From assembly GCA_043810345.1 (NCBI GenBank), contig JBDROF010000056.1:4126-68125 (forward strand): DNA of 64,000 nucleotides, written 5' to 3'. Under the pieces are notes generated by a model. The model was given only the letters and a program-made list of their open reading frames with translations, was not told where the DNA came from and made no database searches. The position numbers and the translations under genes are program-made. Origin of the DNA: QYOJ01 sp043810345 (lineage in GTDB: Bacteria > Bacteroidota > Bacteroidia > Bacteroidales > FEN-979). Position 1 is the first letter of the stretch, and every line of letters starts with the position of its first letter. Below are positions 8,212 to 18,091 of the stretch, one piece after another.

Positions 8212-8266
8212 CAGCCCTTTTCGAAATTAATCTTAATCAAGCACATACGTAAATTTAATCATTACC

Positions 8267-10402
8267 ATGAAGGTATTTCAGACGAATGAGATCCGCAACA
8301 TCGCATTAATCGGTGGGGCAAAATCGGGAAAGACGACCCTGGCAGAAGCCATGCTGTTTGAAGGAGGCGTCATCAACCGCAGGGGAAGCGTGGATGACAA
8401 GAATACAGTATCCGATTACCGTCCGATTGAATTGGAGCGCCAGAACTCGGTTACCGCTTCCGTACTCTACACGCTATACGACAATAAAAAGATCAACATC
8501 ATTGATACACCAGGTTTTGATGATTTTATCGGAGAGGTGATTTCTGCGCTCAGAGTTACCGATACGGCCTTGCTGGTAGTGAATGCTCAGAATGGAGTGG
8601 AAGTGGGTACAGAGATTACCTGGAGGCACACCAGCAGAATGGAAAAACCTGTTGTGTTTGTGGTAAATCATCTGGATGTTGAACTGGCCAATTTTGATGA
8701 AACTGTACGTCAGCTGAGACAGCAGTTTGGCAACTTTGTGACGGTTCTTCAGTATCCTGGTAATCAGGGCAACGGATTCAACTCCATTATCGACCTTCTC
8801 AAAATGAAACTTTACAAGTACCCGCAAGGGGGAGGAAAGCCAGAGATTCTCGATATTCCGGCTGAAGAAAAAGATAAAGCGGAAGAGATGCATGCTGCTT
8901 TGATTGAAGAGCTGGCATCCAAAGACGAAGCCCTAATGGAAGAGTACTTTGACAAAGGAACCCTGACTGAAGAGCAGATTAACCAAGCGTTGCGTTTGGG
9001 ACTAATGTCTCGGAGCATGTTTCCGGTAATGTGTGCCTGTTCGAAGCACGACATCGGTATCAGCCGGCTTTTGGATTTTATTGCCAGTTCGGTGCCTGCT
9101 CCGGACGAAATGCCAGGGGTTAAAACCACCAATGGGAAGGAGCTAACCTGCAAAACAACAGATCCGACCTCTCTTTTTATTTTCAAGACAGCCATCGAGA
9201 TGCACCTGGGCGAAATTTCCCATTTCAAGGTTTATGCTGGTGAGGTAGTGGAAAGTCAGGATGTGGTAAACCCCAAGCGACATACAAAAGAGCGAATTTC
9301 CCAGCTATTTGTGATCAACGGCAAGAACCGGGAGAAAGTGGAGAAGTTTGTCGCCGGCGATATCGGAGCTACCATCAAACTGAAGAGTACCTTCACCAAC
9401 AACACCCTCAATTCACAGAAGAATGCGGATGATATCATTGAAGAGATGAGCTATCCGAACCCAAAATTCAGGGTGGCAGTAAAGGCGAAAAACGCTTCCG
9501 ATGACGAGAAAATCGGAGCAGTTCTAAATGAACTTGCCAAGATGGATCCGACACTGGTCTTCGGATTCTCGAAGGAGCTGAAGCAGCTGATCCTGCAGGG
9601 GCAGGGGGAGCTTCATCTCAATCTGGTCAAATGGCTTGTGGAAAATGTTGAGAAGATTCCCATCGAATACCTGGCCCCCAAAATCCCATACCGGGAAACG
9701 ATTACCAAATCAGCGAAAGCCACCTATCGTCACAAGAAACAATCAGGTGGTGCCGGACAGTTCGGGGAGGTTCATATGATGATCCAGCCTTACAAAGAAG
9801 GCATGGCAGATCAGACTGAATTCCCGATCCGGAGCCGTGATACCATTGAACTGGAATGGGGAGGCAAGCTCGTCATGCATAGCTGTATCGTTGGCGGCGC
9901 CATTGATACGAGGTTTATACCAGCTATCCTGAAAGGGGTTATGGAGAAGATGGAAGAAGGTCCGTTAACAGGCTCCTATGCCCGTGATATCGTCTTTAAC
10001 GTCTACGACGGGAAGATGCACCCTGTTGATTCCAACGAGATCTCCTTCAAACTGGCCGGACGACATGCTTTCAAAGAGGCTTTTAAGAATGCCGGCCCAA
10101 AGATCCTGGAACCGATCTATGATGTGGAGGTGATCGTTCCCGAGGAGAAGATGGGAGAGGTGATGACCGACCTTCAGGGACGTCGTGCCCTGATTATGGG
10201 GATGGAGAGTGAAGGAAATTACCAGAAGATCAAAGCCAAAGTGCCTCTTGCCGAAATGAACCGGTACTCTACTGCACTCAGTTCCCTGACCAGTGGACGT
10301 GCCACATACAACATGAAGTTCGCCGAGTATGTCCAGGTCCCTGCCGATGTTCAGGATAAATTGCTGAAAGCATACGAAGAGGAGGAACAGGACGAGGATT
10401 AA
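8267..10402 (+). CDS. EF-G2: EF-G paralogue with altered GTPase motifs
   Basis: The protein has 711 residues with EF-G domain order. The P-loop GGAKSGKT (16-23) is intact. Three conserved GTPase features are changed: switch I reads ERQNSVT (57-63) instead of ERGITIT, so Ser61 replaces the invariant Thr. G3 is DTPGFDDF, with Phe84 in place of the catalytic His. G4 is NHLD rather than NKxD. Domains IV/V (SGGAGQFGEVHM, SGRATYNMKF) are retained. It resembles the Bacteroides thetaiotaomicron EF-G paralogue reported to support translation without GTP hydrolysis; that match is from memory. The likely role is energy-sparing translocation during starvation. A canonical EF-G lies at 2679-4727. Confidence 0.9.
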   Translation: MKVFQTNEIRNIALIGGAKSGKTTLAEAMLFEGGVINRRGSVDDKNTVSDYRPIELERQNSVTASVLYTLYDNKKINIIDTPGFDDFIGEVISALRVTDTALLVVNAQNGVEVGTEITWRHTSRMEKPVVFVVNHLDVELANFDETVRQLRQQFGNFVTVLQYPGNQGNGFNSIIDLLKMKLYKYPQGGGKPEILDIPAEEKDKAEEMHAALIEELASKDEALMEEYFDKGTLTEEQINQALRLGLMSRSMFPVMCACSKHDIGISRLLDFIASSVPAPDEMPGVKTTNGKELTCKTTDPTSLFIFKTAIEMHLGEISHFKVYAGEVVESQDVVNPKRHTKERISQLFVINGKNREKVEKFVAGDIGATIKLKSTFTNNTLNSQKNADDIIEEMSYPNPKFRVAVKAKNASDDEKIGAVLNELAKMDPTLVFGFSKELKQLILQGQGELHLNLVKWLVENVEKIPIEYLAPKIPYRETITKSAKATYRHKKQSGGAGQFGEVHMMIQPYKEGMADQTEFPIRSRDTIELEWGGKLVMHSCIVGGAIDTRFIPAILKGVMEKMEEGPLTGSYARDIVFNVYDGKMHPVDSNEISFKLAGRHAFKEAFKNAGPKILEPIYDVEVIVPEEKMGEVMTDLQGRRALIMGMESEGNYQKIKAKVPLAEMNRYSTALSSLTSGRATYNMKFAEYVQVPADVQDKLLKAYEEEEQDED

Positions 10403-10419
10403 CCTCAGTACCCCACCCC

Positions 10420-10448
10420 TGACCCCTCCCCAAGAAGGGAGGGGTTCT
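10420..10448 (+). terminator. GC-rich hairpin (word-repeat element), possible terminator of EF-G2
   Basis: CCCCTCCC (10423-10430) pairs perfectly with GGGAGGGG (10437-10444) around a 6-base loop, then TTCTT. It shares TGACCCCTCCCC with the element at 57391-57428. It directly abuts the MFS gene, whose ATG is 9 bases downstream of the stem. Confidence 0.55.
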
Positions 10449-10452
10449 TAAC

Positions 10453-11706
10453 ATGGCTGGTTCCAATGAGAAACACGATGCCTACGCTGTCCTGAAAGTC
10501 AGGGACTTTCGTCTCTTTATCAGTTACCGCTTTTTCATTACGATTGCTTTTCAGATGCAGGGCCTGATTGTGGGCTGGCAGATGTACGAGCTGACGCATG
10601 ATCCCCTCGCACTCGGATTGATCGGTCTGGCCGAAGCATTACCGTTTATCTCGGTAGCTCTCTATTCTGGCCATGTGGCAGACAGGTATAACCGACAGAT
10701 GGTCATCACTTGGTTTTCGGTATTATTTCTTTTAGGAACGCTTTTGCTGCTTGCATTCAGCTACGAAGGGCTGATGGCCATCCTGGAGTTGGGTGTTTTC
10801 CCAATCTATTTCGTAGTTGCGCTGACCGGGATCGTTCGGGCATTCCTGTATCCCTCCACGATTGCCCTGATGGCGCAACTTGTTCCCAGGCATCTCTACA
10901 CCAACTCTTCGACCTGGAACAGTACGGTATGGCATATCGCCGCCATCTCGGGGCCTGCCATTGGTGGATTGATCTATGGTTTTTTTGGCGTCCAGGTGGC
11001 ATACCTGATCGTGGTGGGTTTTGTAGTTGTGGCATTGAGCCTGTTGTTTATCGTGAAAAGGTACCAGAACCCGCAGGTGATCATGACGGAGAAAATCTGG
11101 CAACGACTCTCCTCGGGAATACGATTTGTTTTCAGGAATCAGATTTTACTGGGGACGATGTCGCTCGATATGTTTGCGGTTCTTTTCGGCGGAGCGGTTG
11201 CCATGCTACCCATTTTCGCGGCCGAGATCCTTAATGTAGGTCCCCAGGGTTTGGGATTCCTGCGTGCCGCTCCCATGCTCGGGGCTGTAATCATGTCGTT
11301 GATCCTGGCTTACAAACCTCCTGCAACTCATGCAGGACGATGGCTTTTTATCTCGGTTGCCGGTTTCGGGCTGAGCATCATCTGCTTCGCTATCTCCAGG
11401 AACTTTTACCTCTCCCTGTCAATGCTTTTTATGAGCGGGATATTCGATAACGTGAGCGTCATCATCCGTGCCACCACCCTGCAGCTATTAACACCCGACG
11501 AGATGAGAGGAAGGGTAGCTTCAGTCAACAGTATCTTTATCGGCTCATCCAACGAAATAGGTGCTTTCGAATCCGGCCTGGCAGCAAAGATCATGGGGCT
11601 GATCCCCTCGGTTATTTTCGGGGGGTCGATGACACTGCTCGTGGTGGGGATTATTGCGAAAAAAGCGCCTCTGTTGAGGAGGTTGAATCTGAGAGCGCTC
11701 AAATAA
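10453..11706 (+). CDS. MFS transporter, EntS/MFS_3-like
   Basis: A 417-residue integral membrane protein with about twelve hydrophobic segments. It carries the family's DFRLFISYRFF start and the loop-2/3 motif GHVADRYNRQMVI (a variant of GxxxDRxxR/K). The second half contains a DEMRGRVASVNSIFIGSSNEIGAFESG stretch common in the MFS_3 group (enterobactin exporter-like). It probably exports a small molecule by proton antiport; the substrate is unknown. The start lies only 9 bases after the GC-rich hairpin and has no clear RBS, so the promoter may lie within the EF-G2 gene. Confidence 0.85.
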   Translation: MAGSNEKHDAYAVLKVRDFRLFISYRFFITIAFQMQGLIVGWQMYELTHDPLALGLIGLAEALPFISVALYSGHVADRYNRQMVITWFSVLFLLGTLLLLAFSYEGLMAILELGVFPIYFVVALTGIVRAFLYPSTIALMAQLVPRHLYTNSSTWNSTVWHIAAISGPAIGGLIYGFFGVQVAYLIVVGFVVVALSLLFIVKRYQNPQVIMTEKIWQRLSSGIRFVFRNQILLGTMSLDMFAVLFGGAVAMLPIFAAEILNVGPQGLGFLRAAPMLGAVIMSLILAYKPPATHAGRWLFISVAGFGLSIICFAISRNFYLSLSMLFMSGIFDNVSVIIRATTLQLLTPDEMRGRVASVNSIFIGSSNEIGAFESGLAAKIMGLIPSVIFGGSMTLLVVGIIAKKAPLLRRLNLRALK

Positions 11707-11714
11707 TTTTTTCC

Positions 11715-11722
11715 TACCTTTG
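11715..11722 (+). promoter_or_regulatory. -7 promoter element for kbl-acpS
   Basis: TACCTTTG matches TAnnTTTG, 33 bases before the ATG of kbl. Confidence 0.6.
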
Positions 11723-11755
11723 CGCTAAGGAAAACCATTAAAAACAGGCACTTCT

Positions 11756-12955
11756 ATGTACGGGAGCTTTCAAAATTTTTTACAGCAGCAGATTGAGGTC
11801 ATTCGTGAAGAGGGACTCTACAAAAATGAACGGGTTTTGATAACCCCACAGGGTGTACAGATCAAGACCCTGCGGGGACAGGATGTATTGAATTTCTGTG
11901 CCAACAACTACCTGGGGCTCTGTTCCAACCCCCGGGTGATGGCAGCCGCCAACCTCTCTTTTTTCAAGTATGGATACGGCATGGCTTCGGTTCGGTTCAT
12001 CTGTGGCACCCACAAGGTGCACAATGACCTGGAGGCGAAACTGAGCGAATTCCTGGGCATGGAAGATACCATTCTCTATTCTTCCGCCTTTGATGCGAAC
12101 GGAGGTGTTTTCGAACCCCTTCTCGGTGAGGAGGATGCCATCATCTCCGATGAGCTGAACCACGCCTCGATCATTGATGGTGTAAGGCTTTGCAAAGCAC
12201 AAAGGTTCCGGTACCTGAATAATGACATGGAGGATCTGGAAAAAGTCCTCCAACAGGCTGGTGCTGCCAGATTCAGGCTCATTGTAACTGACGGGGTTTT
12301 CTCCATGGATGGAATCATTGCCCAGGCAGATAAAATTTGTGATCTGGCCGAAAAGTACGATGCCCTGGTGATGATAGATGATTCGCATGCAACTGGGTTT
12401 GTTGGGCCTACCGGGCGGGGAACTCATGAGTATCGGAACTCCATGGATCGGGTGGACATCATCTCCACTACATTTGGGAAGGCGCTGGGAGGTGCCTCGG
12501 GGGGATGTATCTCTGGCAAAAAGGAGATCGTGGAGCTGCTCAGGCAGCGTTCCCGTCCTTATCTTTTCTCCAATTCACTTGCACCTGCTATCGCTGGCGC
12601 CACCCTGGAAGTGATCAACATGCTTTCGGAAACCACAGAACTGCGCGACAAGCTGTTTACTAACACCCGGATGTTCCGTCAAGGAATGGAGGATGCCGGC
12701 TTCCGGATCGTGCCGGGGATCCACCCCATTACCCCCATTCTGCTGGGGCATCTACCAAATGATGCCAAGCTTTCACAGGATTTCGCCAACGAGCTCCTGG
12801 TGGAGGGGATCTATGTCATCGGATTCTATTATCCGGTTGTTCCCAGGGGTAAGTCAAGGATCCGTGTGCAGATCAGTGCAGCGCACTCCACGGATCAGAT
12901 CCGGTTTGCGATCGACAAATTCACCAAAGTCGGAAGACAACTCGGAGCGATTTGA
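11756..12955 (+). CDS. kbl: Glycine C-acetyltransferase (2-amino-3-ketobutyrate CoA ligase)
   Basis: The 399-residue alpha-oxoamine synthase has the fold-type I signatures NFCANNYLGL (42-51), SVRFICGTHKVHNDLE, DDSHATGF, and the PLP-lysine loop STTFGKALGGASGG. It cleaves 2-amino-3-oxobutyrate with CoA to glycine and acetyl-CoA, the second step of threonine breakdown. The first-step enzyme, threonine dehydrogenase, is at 20049-20996, about 7 kb away on the other strand. The stop overlaps the TTG start of acpS, so the two are co-translated. Confidence 0.95.
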   Translation: MYGSFQNFLQQQIEVIREEGLYKNERVLITPQGVQIKTLRGQDVLNFCANNYLGLCSNPRVMAAANLSFFKYGYGMASVRFICGTHKVHNDLEAKLSEFLGMEDTILYSSAFDANGGVFEPLLGEEDAIISDELNHASIIDGVRLCKAQRFRYLNNDMEDLEKVLQQAGAARFRLIVTDGVFSMDGIIAQADKICDLAEKYDALVMIDDSHATGFVGPTGRGTHEYRNSMDRVDIISTTFGKALGGASGGCISGKKEIVELLRQRSRPYLFSNSLAPAIAGATLEVINMLSETTELRDKLFTNTRMFRQGMEDAGFRIVPGIHPITPILLGHLPNDAKLSQDFANELLVEGIYVIGFYYPVVPRGKSRIRVQISAAHSTDQIRFAIDKFTKVGRQLGAI

Positions 12956-13332
12956 TTTTTGGAATAGGGACAGATATCATTGAGGTGGAGCGGATTCATA
13001 AAGTAATGGAACGCGACATCGGGTTCAGGGATAAGATCTTTACCCCTCATGAGATTGAATATTGTGAATCCAAACGGCATAAATACCAGCATTATGCCGC
13101 TCGCTTTTCTGCGAAAGAGGCATTCCTGAAAGCGATCGGAACCGGGTGGCGATTTGGTATCCGGTTTGGCGATATCGAGGTCACTCATGATCCCCTGGGG
13201 AAGCCTGAAATCAATGTATACGGAAAGGCAAAAGAGTGGTGCGAGAAGGAGACGATTTCGAAAATTCATGTTTCTTTATCGCATCTTAAGGAATTGGCTA
13301 CCGCGATAGTAGTGGTAGAAAAAAGTCATTAG
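12952..13332 (+). CDS. acpS: Holo-[acyl-carrier-protein] synthase
   Basis: 126 residues, usual length. IFGIGTDIIEVERI at the N-terminus holds the Mg-binding Asp, and RFSAKEAFLKAIGTG carries the conserved Glu/Lys. It transfers phosphopantetheine from CoA to a serine of ACP. The start is TTG at 12952, overlapping the kbl stop (TTGA). No better in-frame start exists and residue 2 onward matches the family. Confidence 0.93.
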   Translation: MIFGIGTDIIEVERIHKVMERDIGFRDKIFTPHEIEYCESKRHKYQHYAARFSAKEAFLKAIGTGWRFGIRFGDIEVTHDPLGKPEINVYGKAKEWCEKETISKIHVSLSHLKELATAIVVVEKSH

Positions 13333-13479
13333 TTGATCCTGATCTGCGGATTGCGGGATCATAATAACCTACCAGAAAATCAGGGTAGCGCAGGCAGACG
13401 GAGTTAACTAACTGCTTATTGGTTTCTTTCATGAAAACTCCGGAGATAATTACCTGTTTTTTTGTTTGAATAAAACCTG

Positions 13480-13487
13480 TATTTTTG
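13480..13487 (+). promoter_or_regulatory. -7 promoter element for the acyl-CoA module
   Basis: TATTTTTG fits TAnnTTTG, with TTTG at 13461-13464 upstream. The acyl-CoA dehydrogenase ATG is 27 bases downstream. I see no gene in 13333-13514 apart from this. Confidence 0.5.
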
Positions 13488-13514
13488 AGAAACAAATTTT
13501 AAATTTCAGATCCA

Positions 13515-14657
13515 ATGAATTTTGAATTAACTGAAGAGCAAAAGATGATCCAGCAGGCTGCCAGGGATTACGCCCAGCGTGAGCTGATCAAAGACGTCCT
13601 GGAGCGCGACGCCACTTGCGAATTCCCCACACAGCATGTAAAGGCATTGAGCGAATTGGGCTTCATGGGTATGATGGTTGATCCCAAGTACGACGGAGGA
13701 GGCATGGACACCATCTCCTATGTTCTAGCCGTGGAGGAGTTATCGAAGGTCGATGCATCCATTGGGGTTATCGTTTCGGTGAATAACTCGCTGGTTTGCT
13801 ATGAACTGGAAGAGTTTGGCACGGAAGAGCAGAAGGAAAAGTATCTCAAGCCGCTTGCCAGTGGAAGGCATATTGGAGCTTTCCTTCTGTCGGAGCCAGA
13901 TGCCGGTTCTGATGCCTCTTCCCAGCGTACGACTGCGATTGATATGGGAGACCATTACCTGATGAACGGAACAAAAAACTGGATCACCAATGCCAATTGC
14001 TCCTCTACCTATGTGGTGATTGCACAAACCAATCCAGAGAAGGGCCATAAAGGGATCAATGCGCTGATCGTGGAGAAGAATTCTCCTGGCATTTCGCTCG
14101 GGCCGCATGAAGATAAGATGGGAATGCGTAGTTCTGATACCCATTCAGTGATGTTCAACGATGTGAAAGTTCCCAAGGAGAACCGGATCGGAGAGGATGG
14201 CTTCGGATTTAAAGCGGCTATGAAGACCCTTGAAGGAGGCAGGATCGGAATTGCTGCTCAAGCATTGGGTATTGCCCAGGGAGCGTATGAACGTGCCTTG
14301 CAGTATGCCAAAGAACGGAAAGCATTTGGCACGGAGATCATCAACCACCAGGCAATTGGGTTCAAGCTGGCAGAGATGCATACAAGGATCGAAGCAGCAC
14401 GGTTTTTCACACTAAAATCAGCCTGGTTAAAAGACCAGAAGCTGCCTTACGGGACTACCAGCGCCATGGCCAAATACTGGGCTGCCGAAACCGCCATGTA
14501 TGTCACCACGGAAGCAGTTCAGATCCATGGAGGGTATGGTTATGTGAGAGAGTATCACGTAGAACGTCTTATGCGTGAAGCCAAGCTGACTCAGATCTAC
14601 GAAGGAACCAGTGAGATCCAGCAAATCATCATCTCACGGGCGATCATGAACGACTAA
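13515..14657 (+). CDS. Short-chain acyl-CoA dehydrogenase (butyryl-/isobutyryl-CoA type)
   Basis: 380 residues with full ACAD architecture: N-terminal helices, FLLSEPDAGSDASSQRT and NGTKNWITNA in the central beta domain (FAD/substrate), and the C-terminal QIHGGYGYVREYHVERLMREAKLTQIYEGTSEIQQI. The Glu in IYEGTSE is the usual catalytic base position of short-chain enzymes. It interconverts a short acyl-CoA and its 2-enoyl-CoA with an electron-transfer flavoprotein. It lies 14 bases upstream of icmF, so butyryl- or isobutyryl-CoA is the likely substrate. Confidence 0.9.
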   Translation: MNFELTEEQKMIQQAARDYAQRELIKDVLERDATCEFPTQHVKALSELGFMGMMVDPKYDGGGMDTISYVLAVEELSKVDASIGVIVSVNNSLVCYELEEFGTEEQKEKYLKPLASGRHIGAFLLSEPDAGSDASSQRTTAIDMGDHYLMNGTKNWITNANCSSTYVVIAQTNPEKGHKGINALIVEKNSPGISLGPHEDKMGMRSSDTHSVMFNDVKVPKENRIGEDGFGFKAAMKTLEGGRIGIAAQALGIAQGAYERALQYAKERKAFGTEIINHQAIGFKLAEMHTRIEAARFFTLKSAWLKDQKLPYGTTSAMAKYWAAETAMYVTTEAVQIHGGYGYVREYHVERLMREAKLTQIYEGTSEIQQIIISRAIMND

Positions 14658-14671
14658 GTCTACCCTGTTCA

Positions 14672-17600
14672 ATGAAAATACCTAAACCGTATAAACCGAA
14701 AAACCACATTCGCATCGTTACGGCCGCATCTCTCTTTGACGGCCACGATGCAGCCATTAATATCATGCGCCGTATCCTGCAAGCCAGCGGGGCGGAGGTG
14801 ATCCATCTCGGACACAACCGGGCCGTGCAGGAGATCGTTGATTGTGCCATCCAGGAAGATGCTCATGCGGTGGCAATAACCTCCTACCAGGGAGGCCATA
14901 TGGAGTTCTTTAAATACATGTACGATCTCCTGCACAAAGGGGGATGCGGGCATATCCTGATCTTCGGAGGGGGCGGAGGCGTTATCCTTCCCGAAGAGAT
15001 CAAAGAACTTCATGAATATGGTATCACCCGGATCTATTCCCCTGATGATGGAAGGGAACTTAGCCTGCAGGGCATGATCAATGATGTGCTGGAAAAGTGT
15101 GATTTTCCACTAAACAAGTTGGAAAAGTTTGCCCCTGATAAGGTCGAAACCAGAGACCAGAAAATGATCTCCCGGCTAATCACCCTGGCCGAGAATGATC
15201 CGGAAAGGGCTCAGCCTCTGCTGGGTAAGCTGGAAGCCAAAGCCCGGAAAAACAACGTGCCGATCCTTGGAATCACCGGAACCGGGGGAGCTGGAAAATC
15301 AAGCATGGTGGATGAGATTGTCAGGCGGTACCTGAATGACCTTCCCGATAAAACGATCGCCATCATCTCGGTGGACCCTACCAAACGAAAGACCGGAGGG
15401 GCTCTGCTGGGCGACCGGATACGGATGAATGCCATCAGCGATCCGAGGGTTTATATGCGCTCCCTGGCCACCCGGCAATCCAACCTGGCCCTCTCAAAAT
15501 ATGTTAAAGATGCGATCACCATCACCAAAGCAGCCGGGTTTGACCTGATCATCGTGGAGACATCAGGTATCGGACAATCCGATACCGAGATCGTAGACCA
15601 CAGTAACCTGACACTCTACGTAATGACGCCTGAGTTCGGTGCGGCCAGCCAGCTCGAAAAGATCGACATGCTCGATTTCGCCGACCTGATCGCGATCAAT
15701 AAATTCGATAAAAGGGGAGCCCTGGATGCGTTGAGGGATGTGAAGAAACAATACCAACGGAACCATAATCGCTTCCATGATGATCTGGATCTGATGCCTG
15801 TTTATGGCACGGTGGCTTCTCAGTTCAATGACCCCGGCGTCAACAAACTCTACCAGGCCATCATCTCTACCATCGCGGATAAAACAGGAGTGACATTTTC
15901 CAGCCGGTTTCAGGGAAAAGACGAAATGGCAGAGAAGATCTTCATCATCCCGCCATCCCGGACCCGTTACATGGCAGAGATTGCCGAAACAATAAAGGGA
16001 TACAACCAGTGGTCGGAAGAACAATCGGAAGTGGCCCAGCGGCTCTATGCCCTTCATGAAGCCCGGGAAACACTTCTGAAAACCGAGAACTCCTCATCCA
16101 AGGAAAAATCCACAAGTCAGATGGCTGCCATCAGAGAGCTGGGGAAGATCTATAAAAAAACATGGAAGGAACTTGATCCTGCAAATCAGGAGATCCTGAA
16201 GCAATGGCCGGAGAAGATCCGGAATTTACAGGAGGAGACCTTCGTTTACAAGGTGAGGGATAAGGAGATCAAGGTGGAAACGTATACTGAGTCATTGTCC
16301 CACCTGAAGATCCCCAAGATTTCCTTGCCTAAGTACAAGGGGTGGGGAGATGTCCTGAAATGGAATCTGCGTGAGAATGTGCCGGGTGAATTTCCCTATG
16401 CTGCAGGCGTATTTCCCTTTAAACGGACCAGCGAAGATCCTACCCGGATGTTTGCCGGAGAAGGGGGACCGGAACGGACCAATAAACGGTTCCACTACCT
16501 CTCCCATGGGATGCCATTTGTTCGCCTCTCCACAGCCTATGACTCTGTGACACTCTATGGGTTTGACCCCGGTCTCCGGCCTGACATTTACGGGAAAATT
16601 GGTAATTCTGGCGTTTCGATCGCCTGTCTCGACGACTCAAAGAAACTGTACTCCGGATTCGATTTGCTGAATCCCAACACCTCGGTTTCCATGACGATCA
16701 ATGGACCGGCACCGGCCATGGTAGGCTATTTCATGAATACCGCCATCGATCAGCAATGTGAGAAATACATCCGGGAACAGGGTCTGACGGAGGAAGTTGA
16801 GAAAAAGATCGAAGCGATTTACCGGAAAAAAGGCACCACACGACCTGCCTATCAGGGAAAACTTCCCCGGGGAAATAACGGACTGGGACTGATGCTGCTG
16901 GGAGTAACGGGCGACAGGGTTTTGCCCAGAGATGTCTATGAGAAAATCAAGAAAGACACGTTGTGCCAGGTACGGGGAACCGTACAGGCCGACATCCTGA
17001 AAGAGGATCAGGCACAAAACACCTGCATCTTTTCTACCGATTTTGCCCTGAAGATGATGGGGGATATCCAGGAATACTTCATTTATAATAACGTCAGGAA
17101 CTTCTATTCCGTCTCTATCTCCGGTTACCACATTGCGGAAGCTGGAGCAAATCCGATCACCCAGCTTGCGCTCACACTTTCCAATGGATTTACCTATGTG
17201 GAGTACTATGCTTCCAGGGGGATGGAGGTGAATAAGTTTGCGCCCAACCTCTCCTTCTTCTTCTCTAACGGGATTGATCCGGAATATTCAGTGATCGGAA
17301 GGGTGGCGAGACTGATCTGGGCCAAGGCGATGAAATACCGGTACAAAGCAAACTCCCGGTCACAGATGTTGAAATATCATATTCAAACATCCGGAAGGTC
17401 CTTACATGCCCAGGAGATCGACTTCAACGACATCAGGACAACCCTTCAGGCGTTGTATGCTATCTACGATAATTGCAACTCCTTGCATACCAATGCATAC
17501 GATGAAGCAATCACTACACCAACCGAAGAGTCTGTACGCCGCGCAATGGCCATCCAGATGATCATCAACTACGAATTGGGATTAGCAAAAAACCAGAATC

Positions 17601-18073
17601 CCTTGCAAGGATCGTTTATCATTGAAGAGCTGACAGACCTGGTAGAAGAGGCGGTGATGCTTGAATTTGAAAGGTTATCAGAGAGAGGGGGCGTTCTGGG
17701 TGCTATGGAAACGATGTATCAGCGCAGTAAAATCCAGGAAGAGTCACTCTACTACGAGATGATGAAAAACACAGGTAAGCTGCCAATCATGGGGGTTAAC
17801 ACATTCCTCTCCAGCAAGGGTTCCCCGACCGTACTTCCGGGAGAAGTGATCCGGTCGACAGAAGAGGAGAGGCAATATCAGATCGATATGCTGAAACAAC
17901 TCCAAAAAACATGGGCAAAAGAGTCGGTGAAGACATTGCATGATCTGCAACATACCACCATCCAGAATTTAAATATCTTTGAAAGTCTGATGGAGGTCTC
18001 CAAAATCTGCTCCATCGGCCAGATTACCCATTCATTGTTTAATGTGGGCGGACAATACAGAAGAAGTATGTAA
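14672..18073 (+). CDS. icmF: Fused isobutyryl-CoA mutase (IcmF)
   Basis: A 1133-residue three-part enzyme. The N-terminal B12 domain has DGHDAA (23-28) with cobalt-ligand His25. A MeaI/ArgK-type G-protein chaperone follows (P-loop GTGGAGKSS around 203-211). The large mutase barrel fills the rest. Active-site residues distinguish it from methylmalonyl-CoA mutase: Phe607 (NKRFHYLS) and Gln782 (EDQAQNT) occupy the places of the mutase Tyr and Arg that hold the carboxylate. This predicts isobutyryl-CoA/n-butyryl-CoA (possibly also pivalyl/isovaleryl) isomerisation. It lies between the acyl-CoA dehydrogenase and butyrate kinase genes. Confidence 0.94.
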   Translation: MKIPKPYKPKNHIRIVTAASLFDGHDAAINIMRRILQASGAEVIHLGHNRAVQEIVDCAIQEDAHAVAITSYQGGHMEFFKYMYDLLHKGGCGHILIFGGGGGVILPEEIKELHEYGITRIYSPDDGRELSLQGMINDVLEKCDFPLNKLEKFAPDKVETRDQKMISRLITLAENDPERAQPLLGKLEAKARKNNVPILGITGTGGAGKSSMVDEIVRRYLNDLPDKTIAIISVDPTKRKTGGALLGDRIRMNAISDPRVYMRSLATRQSNLALSKYVKDAITITKAAGFDLIIVETSGIGQSDTEIVDHSNLTLYVMTPEFGAASQLEKIDMLDFADLIAINKFDKRGALDALRDVKKQYQRNHNRFHDDLDLMPVYGTVASQFNDPGVNKLYQAIISTIADKTGVTFSSRFQGKDEMAEKIFIIPPSRTRYMAEIAETIKGYNQWSEEQSEVAQRLYALHEARETLLKTENSSSKEKSTSQMAAIRELGKIYKKTWKELDPANQEILKQWPEKIRNLQEETFVYKVRDKEIKVETYTESLSHLKIPKISLPKYKGWGDVLKWNLRENVPGEFPYAAGVFPFKRTSEDPTRMFAGEGGPERTNKRFHYLSHGMPFVRLSTAYDSVTLYGFDPGLRPDIYGKIGNSGVSIACLDDSKKLYSGFDLLNPNTSVSMTINGPAPAMVGYFMNTAIDQQCEKYIREQGLTEEVEKKIEAIYRKKGTTRPAYQGKLPRGNNGLGLMLLGVTGDRVLPRDVYEKIKKDTLCQVRGTVQADILKEDQAQNTCIFSTDFALKMMGDIQEYFIYNNVRNFYSVSISGYHIAEAGANPITQLALTLSNGFTYVEYYASRGMEVNKFAPNLSFFFSNGIDPEYSVIGRVARLIWAKAMKYRYKANSRSQMLKYHIQTSGRSLHAQEIDFNDIRTTLQALYAIYDNCNSLHTNAYDEAITTPTEESVRRAMAIQMIINYELGLAKNQNPLQGSFIIEELTDLVEEAVMLEFERLSERGGVLGAMETMYQRSKIQEESLYYEMMKNTGKLPIMGVNTFLSSKGSPTVLPGEVIRSTEEERQYQIDMLKQLQKTWAKESVKTLHDLQHTTIQNLNIFESLMEVSKICSIGQITHSLFNVGGQYRRSM

Positions 18074-18091
18074 CCCGAAAAAAATGGAATT

